A DNA stretch of 64,000 bases, taken from Owenia fusiformis. Its lineage: Eukaryota; Annelida; Polychaeta; Sabellida; Oweniidae. Shown piece after piece: positions 25,231 through 36,000 of this stretch; the first letter of the stretch is position 1; every line of letters starts with the position of its first letter. Position numbers and translations under genes: made by a program. Where the stretch lies: contig CAIIXF020000004.1 in NCBI GenBank assembly GCA_903813345.2, positions 26,101,985 to 26,165,984 of the forward strand, given 5' to 3'. The notes under the pieces are model-generated. The model had not been told where the DNA came from and made no database searches. It was given only the letters and a program-made list of their open reading frames with translations.

Positions 25231-26190
25231 TCAGCCCCAGTTTTGTTATCTTTCAATGATTCACATATTCGAACCTTGAAATGTGAACTGCTACACTTTT
25301 GTTATCTTTCAATGATTCACATATTCCAACCTTGAAATGTGAACAACTGCTACACTTTTGTTATCTTTCAATGATTCACATATTCGAACCTTGAAATGTG
25401 AATAACTGCTACACTTTTGATATCTTTCAATGATTCACATATTCGAACCTTGAAATGTGAATAACTGCTACACTTTTGTTATCTTTCAATGATTCAAATA
25501 TTCAAACCTTGAAATGTGAACAACTGCTACACTTTTGTTATCTTTCAATGATTCACATATTCGAACCTTGAAATGTGAACAACTGCTACACTTTTGTTAT
25601 CTTTCAATGATTCACATATTCAAACCTTGAAATGTGAACAACTGCTACACTTTTGATATCTTTCAATGATTCACATATTCGAACCTTGAAATGTGAATAA
25701 CTGCTACACTTTTGTTATCTTTCAATGATTCACATATTCAAACCTTGAAATGTGAACAACTGCTACACTTTTGTTATTTTTCAATGATTCACATATTCCA
25801 ACCTTGAAATGTGAACAACTGCTACACTTTTGTTATCTTTCAATGATTCACATATTCCAACCTTGAAATGTGAACAACTGCTACACTTTTGATATCTTTC
25901 AATGATTCACATATTCAAACCTTGAAATGTGAATAACTGCTACACTTTTGTTATCTTTCAATGATTCACATATTCAAACCTTGAAATGTGAACAACTGCT
26001 ACACTTTTGTTATCTTTCAATGATTCACATATTCGAACCTTGAAATGTGAACAACTGCTACACTTTTGTTATCTTTCAATGATTCACATATTCCAACCTT
26101 GAAATGTGAATAACTGCTACACTTTTGTTTTCTTTCAATGATTCACATATTCCAACCTTGAAATGTGAACAACTGTTACACTTTTGATCT
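25231..26190. repeat. 59-bp minisatellite, about 16 copies
   Basis: The unit contains TTTTGTTATCTTTCAATGAT, TCACATATTCNAACCTTGAA and ATGTGAACAACTGCTACAC. Consecutive CTACAC words are 59 bp apart. Variation is confined to a few positions (C/G/A before AACC; AACAAC versus AATAAC; TTATC versus ATATC). The 3' edge runs into a short unrelated open frame at 26165-26359 that has no support as a gene. Confidence 0.9.
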
Positions 26191-26476
26191 TTCAAAGATG
26201 TTTCAAATCGTATTGACATGTTTCGCAACCAAGAATATATCAAGCAAATTGACCCTTTTAGTCATTCTTGGATTTTCCTTTTCTACAATTCTTATCTTGT
26301 TTCATTTTTGGATTGATTATACTTATGACAATCATGTACTGTTTGAAGTATATATTTGATGATATTTCATTTTATACTCTGTATGTCACTTTTAAGTGCA
26401 TATTGTTGATTGAAACAATGAGTGAATTCATACAACAATGAGGATCTTTTACTATATTTAAGAAGTATAGACTGAA

Positions 26477-26618
26477 GAGCAGGGGTAATATGGTTGAATA
26501 CACCCCTTAGGGCTAGGCACAAAAGCTTTCGAACCCCTCACTCCCTTCGGTCGTTTGGGGTACAGAAAATGTTTTTGCCTAGCCCTGCGGGGTTGATTCG
26601 ATGATATTACCCCTGCTC
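26477..26618. mobile_element. ~142-bp palindromic MITE
   Basis: GAGCAGGGGTAATAT at the left and ATATTACCCCTGCTC at the right are exact inverses, and an inner pair TAGGGCTAGGCA/TGCCTAGCCCT continues the palindrome. Non-coding. Confidence 0.75.
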
Positions 26619-26619
26619 A

Positions 26620-27081
26620 GAGGTCCTCATTATGATTTGAACATGAAAACGCACCAAAATGTTTTGAATATTCATTATGGTCCGCCATTACTAAAGTAAG
26701 AGTAAAAGATACACTAAAATGTTTGGTCAGTATTTAATTGACATAATGCAGATCAGGAAAGACTTTATTTTTAAACAATAACTAGTTATTTTAAAATGTT
26801 CAAATGTGTCTCATAAGCCCAGATAGGGCTGGTTGTATGATATGATACAAGTGACACTTTAATAAAATAAATAAATAAATACTAAGACCCACCATTATGA
26901 TGTCACACACACATATTACCAGGGGTATTCTTCGCAAATATACCCCGGGTGAAATGTTGATGTTGTTTACAGTTTAAAGGCATGAATACAGACATGTTCG
27001 AATTTTACACATTCTACAGTCATCATACCCTTCCTAGGGTTAATCATTATTCTTTTTATACATTCTTGTAGGTGTTGAGAT
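26620..27081. other. Region 5' of the ZBBX start codon
   Basis: Presumed 5' UTR and promoter of ZBBX. No TATA box or initiator could be singled out. An ATAAATAAATAAAT tract lies near 26866. An AGGTGTTGAG acceptor-like sequence immediately precedes the ATG, so an upstream non-coding exon may exist outside what I can define. Confidence 0.3.
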
Positions 27082-30000
27082 ATGTCTGGGTTTACAGGGT
27101 CAACCAACAAGGAAGATGTCTCCATCAAGCTTAAAGCCATGTAAGTCAATCCTATAATGGAGTAAATGTATTTAAAGAGGGGGGGATAAAATAACATCTG
27201 TCTCATGTGTAAACTGTGGCCAGGGAAATACAAATATTCTTTATGTATCCTTCTTATCCAAAAAAAACATATTTTATAGCCTGAAATGTACTCCTAAGTT
27301 TTTTGCTCATTTTATGAAATTCATATTTTTACCACAATGTTTGTAATATATATTATACATGTATATTTTAACATGATATATTAAAGTATATCCTAACAGG
27401 ATATATTATACATGTATAACCTAAACATGAAATGTGATGTCACAATAACTAGATTTACTAGTCATGGGATAGGCCTAGGGATATGTATGAATATTAAATT
27501 TCATTAAAGCCAATATATGTCATACTTCGGCCATAAATTATACCATGAATCAATTTAACATTATTTCAGGAATGATTACAAAAATCTACGGAATGCAAAA
27601 CAGACAACTACTAAACTTGGAAGCGAGACAAAACAGATGGAACTCCGACTACAGGAACTGAAGTTAGCGATGGGGCGTGAAAAAGAACAGAGAGAGTAAG
27701 TCAATATATTCTTTATCGGTTTAGCGTTACCCCACGGATAAATTATATAAGATTATGTGAATGTTCCACACCTACCATTGAGGTACCCATGGATAAATTA
27801 TATAAGATTATGTGAATGTTCCACACCTACCATTGAGGTACCCATGGATAAATTATATAAGATTATGTGAATGTTCCACACCTACCATTGAGGTACCCAT
27901 GGATAAATTATATAAGATTATGTGAATGTTCCACACCTACCATTGAGGTACCCATGGATAAATTATATAAGATTATGTGAATGTTCCACACCTACCATTG
28001 AGGTACCCATGGATTAATTATATAAGATTATGTGAATGTTCCACACCTACCATTGAGGTACCCATGGATAAATTATATAAGATTATGTGAATGTTCCACA
28101 CCTACCATTGAGGTACCCATGGATAAATTATATAAGATTATGTGAATGTTCCACACCTACCATTGAGGTACCCATGGATAAATTATATAAGATTATGTGA
28201 ATGTTCCACACCTACCATTGAGGTACCCATGGATTAATTATATAAGATTATGTGAATGTTCCACACCTACCATTGAGGTACCCATGGATAAATTATATAA
28301 GATTAAGTGAATGTTCCACACCTACCATTGAGATACCCATGGATTAATTATATAAGATTATGTGAATGTTCCACACCTACCATTGAGGTACCCATGGATT
28401 AATTATATAAGATTATGTGAATGTTCCACACCTACCATTGAGGTACCCATGGATTAATTATATAAGATTATGTGAATGTTCCACACCTACCATTGAGGTA
28501 CCCATGGATAAATTATATAAGATTATGTGAATGTTCCACACCTACCATTGAGGTACCCATGGATTAATTATATAAGATTATGTGAATGTTCCACACCTAC
28601 CATTGAGGTACCCATGGATTAATTATATAAGATTATGTGAATGTTCCACACCTACCATTGAGGTACCCATGGATAAATTATATAAGATTATGTGAATGTT
28701 CCACACCTACCATTGAGGTACCCATGGATAAATTATATAAGATTATGTGAATGTTCCACACCTACCATTGAGGTACCCATGGATTAATTATATAAGATTA
28801 TGTGAATGTTCCACACCTACCATTGAGGTACCCATGGATAAATTATATAAGATTATGTGAATGTTCCACACCTACCATTGAGGTACCCATGGATTAATTA
28901 TATAAGATTATGTGAATGTTCCACACCTACCATTGAGGTACCCATGGATTAATTATATAAGATTATGTGAATGTTCCACACCTACCATTGAGGTACCCAT
29001 GGATAAATTATATAAGATTATGTGAATGTTCCACACCTACCATTGAGGAACCCATGGATTAATTATATAAGATTATGTGAATGTTCCACACATACCATTG
29101 AGGTACCAATGGATAGATTATATAAGATTATGTGAATGTTCCACACCTACCATTGAGGTACCCATGGATTAATTATATAAGATTATGTGAATGTTCCACA
29201 CCTACCATTGAGGTACCCATGGATAAATTATATAAGATTATGTGAATGTTCCACACCTACCATTGAGGTACCCATGGATTAATTATATAAGATTATGTGA
29301 ATGTTCCACACCTACCATTGAGGTACCCATGGATAAATTATATAAGATTATGTGAATGTTCCACACCTACCATTGAGGTACCCATGGATTAATTATATAA
29401 GATTATGTGAATGTTCCACACCTACCATTGAGGTACCCATGGATTAATTATATAAGATTATGTGAATGTTCCACACCTACCATTGAGGTACCCATGGATA
29501 AATTATATAAGATTATGTGAATGTTCCACACCTACCATTGAGGAACCCATGGATTAATTATATAAGATTATGTGAATGTTCCACACATACCATTGAGGTA
29601 CCAATGGATAGATTATATAAGATTATGTGAATGTTCCACACCTACCATTGAGGTACCCATGGATTAATTATATAAGATTATGTGAATGTTCCACACCTAC
29701 CATTGAGGTACCCATGGATTAACACTTGCAAGGTCACTAGTTAAACAGTTGTCATGGTGATGGATTAATTGAACATGGGAACTATTTCATATCTCAAGGT
29801 TTAATAGAGGTGTACGCGATAGTTCAGAATGACAACAATATTCTCACTTCTGTTGAAGAGCTCCAATTCCGGAAACAGATTTTTTACATCCCGGTTTTTT
29901 CCCCATTGAAATATACTGAGTCCGATTTTGAATACATCATTTCAGCATTATTTGACATTCCTCTTCACGGATATTTGCACAATCGATAAAAATAAAGGTC

Positions 30001-33000
30001 CTTATGGCAATCTGAAAGCGTTTTCACGAATATTTTTCGAAACTGACGATAATCATGAAATGTTTTACGGTGACGTCACCAACTTAGATCCCGGAAGCTG
30101 AGACTCGATGACTCGATATGAAAAAGAAGCAAGTTCTCGTGCATATAACGTGGGTTTGATGTCATGTTTATATATGTTTGACTTACATCAATTGTGAAGG
30201 TTGTAACTTGAAATTAGTGTGCCCTTTATCGTCCCGACAATACGCAAAAACATGGTTTTAAGGTTGGGAGAATTTGGTTTAATCAACGGACCAATGGAAA
30301 TTTGTCCCACTTGAAGTGATGCATTGCGGGAGATATTTATGTGAATGACCATGTTTTCGTCTATCGCGTATTAGTCTATTGATTTGTACTAAGAATTTTG
30401 ACAAAAAGCTTCACTAAGAAGGATTTTGTGCCGGTGTAACACCTCAAAATCTTTTGATATGAAGTTCTGTTAAAATGGTTCTTATGATAAAGTTAAAACT
30501 TGCTGTGTTGAACTCAAACCATGTTTATTAATTCATTTTTGTAATTTTCCCCCTGTTTCATTATCATGACATTGGAAAAGCATGTCAGAGTCAACTGTCA
30601 AAACTGTTGACTGCCCCTTGACCAGTCAGGTTCTTGTATTGTGAGTGAGGTTATTAATAGTTACAGTATTGCTTTGACTTAATATGTTGTCATGCCTATT
30701 AGGCAATATATTCTCTAAAATGTTTGAATATAATTTCATTGGATAAAAAGACACTTAACTGATTTTTATTTTTTTAGACGGGAAGGTGGTGGGTTCTGGA
30801 AATCTGGAAAAGAGGGCGCTCTTTCCTCGCATGCTAAGGATGTACTCAACGCAAAAGTTGTACGCTCACCAGACAAACCACGTGACAAGAAAACACGCAA
30901 GATTAAGGTCCTCAAAGATGAACCTATTGGTAAGGTTAAGATATAGAGGTTATTTAATGGGAGGTTTTTAATACAGTGTATATTCCCGTGTTATTCCCGT
31001 GTTATTCCCTTGGTTTTACTGTATTCTCTTTTATGCATTCCTCAGTACGGTGTTTTCAGCAGCTTGTGTCTTATTTGAAATTTGCTTTAAAAAATTGATT
31101 TTCAATATTTCAGTTATCATGTCGTTTTCATATAATCATGTGAAAGTCATAAATATTTAAAAAGTTGAATATAGCATCAAACTACATTTGTATATAACTA
31201 ACTACCAAGTAACCGCCCTTGGTAATTAACCTAAAACACACTCTCTGTTAACCAGATTCTCAACAGGTTGTTATTTTCAAAATGTTAACAGGGTTTATCA
31301 TCCAGTTGCTCAAATGCAAGGGAGATAGGCTATATCATTAAATTACTGTAGTTTTGATACACAGTCATATAAGAACTCGTGTTTTCAGTAAAACCTGAAC
31401 GCAGTAAACAGCCTGGCACTATGGGGCACATTGGGTAAAAACAGTAAACATTTACCATTAAATCACTGAATACAGCCTTATTGTGTTTTCAGTAAAACCT
31501 GAACACAGTAAACAGCCTGGCACTATGGGGCACATTGGGTAAAAACAGTAAACATTTACCATTAAATCACTGAATACAGCCTTATTGTGTTTTCAGTAAA
31601 ACCTGAACACAGTAAACAGCCTGGCACTATGGGGCACATTGGGTAAAAACAGTAAACATTTACCATTAAATCACTGAATACAGTCTTATTGTGTTTTCAG
31701 TAAAACCTGAACGCAGTAAACAGTCTGGCACTATGGGGCACATTGCTCAACAGAGTGCCAGGGTAAAAACAATAAACATTTACCATTAAATCACTGAATA
31801 CAGCCATATTGTGTTTTCAGTAAAACCTGAACACAGTAAACAGCCTGGCACTTTGGGGCACATTCAGTAAAAACAGTAAACATTTACCATTAAATCACTG
31901 AATACAGCCATATTGTGTTTTCAGTAAAACCTGAACACAGTAAACAGCCTGGCACTATGGGGCACATTGGGTAAAAACAGTAAACATTTACCATTAAATC
32001 ACTGAATACAGTCTTATTGTGTCTTCAGTAAAACCTGAACACAGTAAACAGCCTGGCACTATGGGGCATATTGCTCAACAGAGTGCCAGGGTAAAAACAG
32101 TAAACATTTACCATTAAATCACTGAATACAGCCTTATTGTGTTTTCAGTAAAACCTGAACACAGTAAACAGCCTGGCACTATGGGGCATATTGCACAACA
32201 GAGTGCCAGGGTAAAAACAGTAAACATTTACCATTAAATCACTGAATACAGCCTTATTGTGTTTTCAGTAAAACCTGAACACAGTAAACAGCCTGGCACT
32301 ATGGGGCATATTGCACAACAGAGTGCCAGGGTAAAAACAGTAAACATTTACCATTAAATCACTGAATACAGTCTTATTGTGTCTTCAGTAAAACCTGAAC
32401 ACAGTAAACAGCCTGGTACTATGGGGCACATTGCTCAACAGAGTGCCATGGTAAAAACAGTAAACATTTACCATTAAATCACTGAATACAGTCTTATTGT
32501 GTTTTCAGTAAAACCTGAACGCAGTAAACAGCCTGGCACTATGGGGCACATTGCTCAACAGGGTGCCAGGGTAAAAACAGTAAACATTTACCATTAAATC
32601 ACTGAATACAGTCTTATTGTGTTTTCAGTAAAACCTGAACACAGTAAACAGCCTGGCACTCTGGGGCACATAGCACAACAGAGTGAAAGGGTAAAAACAG
32701 TAAACATTTACCATTAAATCACTGAATACAGTCTTATTGTGTTTTCAGTAAAACCTGAACGCAGTAAACAGCCTGGCACTATGGGGCACATTGCTCAACA
32801 GGGTGCCAGGGTAAAAACAGTAAACATTTACCATTAAATCACTGAATACAACCCTATTGTGTTTTTAGTAAAACTGAACACAGTAAACAGCCTGGCACTA
32901 TGGGGCACATTGCTCAACAGAGTGCCATGGTAAAAACAGTAAACATTTACCATTAAATCACCGAATACAGCCTTATTGTGTTTTCAGTAAAACCTGAACA

Positions 33001-36000
33001 CAGTAAACAGCCTGGCACTATGGGACACATTGCTCAACAGAGTGCCATGGTAAAAACAGTAAACATTTACCATTAAATCACCGAATACAGCCTTATTGTG
33101 TTTTCAGTAAAACCTGAACGCAGTAAACAGCCTGGCACTATGGGGCACATTGCACAACAGAGTGTCCCGAGCAAAGACAATAAACCTAAAGGGCCCAAGT
33201 GTGGCCAATGTGAACAGAGGGGTGCAGCTGTCAGCTGTGTGGAATGTGGAGAAGATTATTGTGCCATGTGCTTTGCATCATTTCACCTCAAAGGAGCCCT
33301 AAGGAAACACAGGTTAGATTCTTTAATTAATATTTTATTATTATACACAGTTCCTCACAGTATTTTTTTTCTCAAGTGGGTGCAAAATTCTGAAAATTCA
33401 CTAGATCAAAATTGGTCGAAATATCCCAATTTTTCATGATTTTCTCATTATCAAGTAGGGGCAAATGGATTTTCAGGTGGGTGCAAGCCTGTTTTAAAAT
33501 CTCAGTATGGTGCTGCATCCACTTGCTTTAATGCTGGGGATCACAATACACCATTATGATACCATTTCATTTCTTTTGAGCCATGCAATGTTTCTAGTTT
33601 AACAGATTTGTTATCAGAATGATTATTCATTACGCTTGATTCAACTTTTCCACCATATAATATTGGTATTATATATTATTTTATGAATGTTGTTTTTCGC
33701 ACGTCTGTTACAATAGACTTATCCAATAAATCAATAGTTGACAATATCACCCTTGTTATCAACACCACTGTTACATTACATGTCATATTTATTCATTTTT
33801 TCTGATACTGTTCACATTTTTATCAATCTTGGAATTTTTTGACATGATATTTCTATGCCTTGAGAGAGGAACCCCAAAAATGGAGTCTAATCTAAATAAA
33901 AACATTTGTATTACAGGTCTATGCCTTTGAGAGTTACCCCAAAGATTCAATCCACGCTCCCTATGCCTCGGTTGGCAACCCCATCTAATGTTAATGAGTC
34001 GGTTGATCTGCAACCATATATGAACAACCAGGTGAGAAACTAAAAGGTTGCTAAGTATACCACATGGCTTCCAAGAATTTATCTGTTTATAATGTCATGA
34101 GCTTTGAAATGAATGCAAGACCTAAATGGGACATTTATTTTATGAATGAGACATTTATGGTATGCATGGGTCTTTCATTGTGTAAATAAGAATTGTTGTG
34201 TGAATGGGACATTTATTGTATGAATGGGACATTTATTGTATGAATGGGACATTTATTGTATGAATAGTGAATGGGACCTTCATTGTGTAAATAGGACATT
34301 TTGTGTGTGAATGGGACATTTATCGTATGGATGGGACATTTAATCGTGTGAATGGGACATTTATTGCATGAATGGGACATTTATTTTATGATTGAGACAT
34401 TTATTGTATTAATGGGACATTAATTGTGTAAATTAGACATTTGTTGTCTGAATGGGAAATTTATTGTGTGACTGGGACATTTATTATTTGAATGGGATAT
34501 TTATTGTGTCAATTGGACATTGATTGTATGAATGGGACATTTATTGCATGAATGGGACATTTATTTTATGATTGAGACATTTATTGTATTAATGGGACAT
34601 TAATTGTGTAAATTAGACATTTGTTGTCTGAATGGGAAATTTATTGTGTGACTGGGACATTTATTATTTGAATGGGATATTTATTGTGTCAATTGGACAT
34701 TGATTGTATGAATGGGACATTTATTATTCTAGCATGGTAGAAATAGAGACAGCCCCATAGGTGCCAGTCAATCATATGACAGTCAGTTAGGAGGCGGAGC
34801 TACTTCTGAAGATGGTGCTATGGGCGGGGCTATGTCTGGGGGTGGAGCCTTGTTAGGGGGAGGAGTATATGATGAACAGGCTGCTCAAATGGAGTTTCAG
34901 GCTGCACTTGCTGATTGGAGGGCAGGCAAGCAACCTGTCAATCAACAAGAACAAGAAAAACAGCCAGGTTAGAAACATTAACAGTGCTCGAATTATAAAT
35001 TAATTATAAATTAAAGTGCCATCCTGTTTAGTAGAGAGGTTTCAAACATCGGGTTATAGCTGAAATATATCTGCAACCACATCTCATTTTAATTGAACTG
35101 CTTCACATAAATATGGTGAATGTGTTAGAGATTTTAGATACTTTGGCCCAAAAATATTGTGGGAAACCGTTCTAATAGGTAAAGGATAGATTATTGAGAT
35201 ATTTTGACCGAGTATAAAGCAGTATTGTCTTTATGTAAACTGGTGCACAGGGTCTCGTTACAAACTACTGAAGATGAAGCTCTCTTTTAAGAGGCAAGTC
35301 AAACAAATGCGTCTCAAATCGACAAACATCTTCACAGCCTCAAGTCCCACGACAACCCCTACATGAGAGAGCCTTTACCCAATTACAGTGAGAAAACAAC
35401 CCCATCCCCTTCCAGACGAAATGGTATACATTTGGTATCAATCAAATAAAATTGGATCAGTTAACATGACATGTATTTGATTTTGCATTCTAGAATCCAC
35501 TAGCGTGAAGCCATTTGATGGACCCTCTCTGCTAGATGGAAAAGCAATACTACATGAGAGACCCTTTACCCACATACAATGAGCTTTCAAGAAAACAACC
35601 CCATTCCCTTCCAGACGAAATGGTATACATTTGGTATCAATCAAATAAAATTGGATCAGTTAACATGACATGTATTTGATTTTGCATTCTAGAATCCACT
35701 AGCGTGAAGCCATTTGATGGACCCTCTCTGCTAGATGGAAAGCAATACTACATGAGAGACCCTTTACCCACGTACAGTGAACTTTCAAGAAAACAACCCC
35801 ATCCCCTTTCAGAAGAATTGGTATACATTTGGTATCAATCAGACAAAATTGGATCTGTTAACATGACATGCATTTGATTTTGCATTCTAGAATCCACTAG
35901 CGTGAAGCCATTTGATGGACCCTCTCTGCTAGATGGAAAAGCAATACTACATGAGAGACCCTTTACCCACATACAGTGAGCTTTCAAGAAAACAACCCCA

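Noticed and set aside
25231-26190. CRISPR-like regular array
   Set aside because: The 59-bp units are contiguous with no unique spacers, in an animal genome. Plain minisatellite. The same applies to the 55-bp array at 27.7-29.7 kb.
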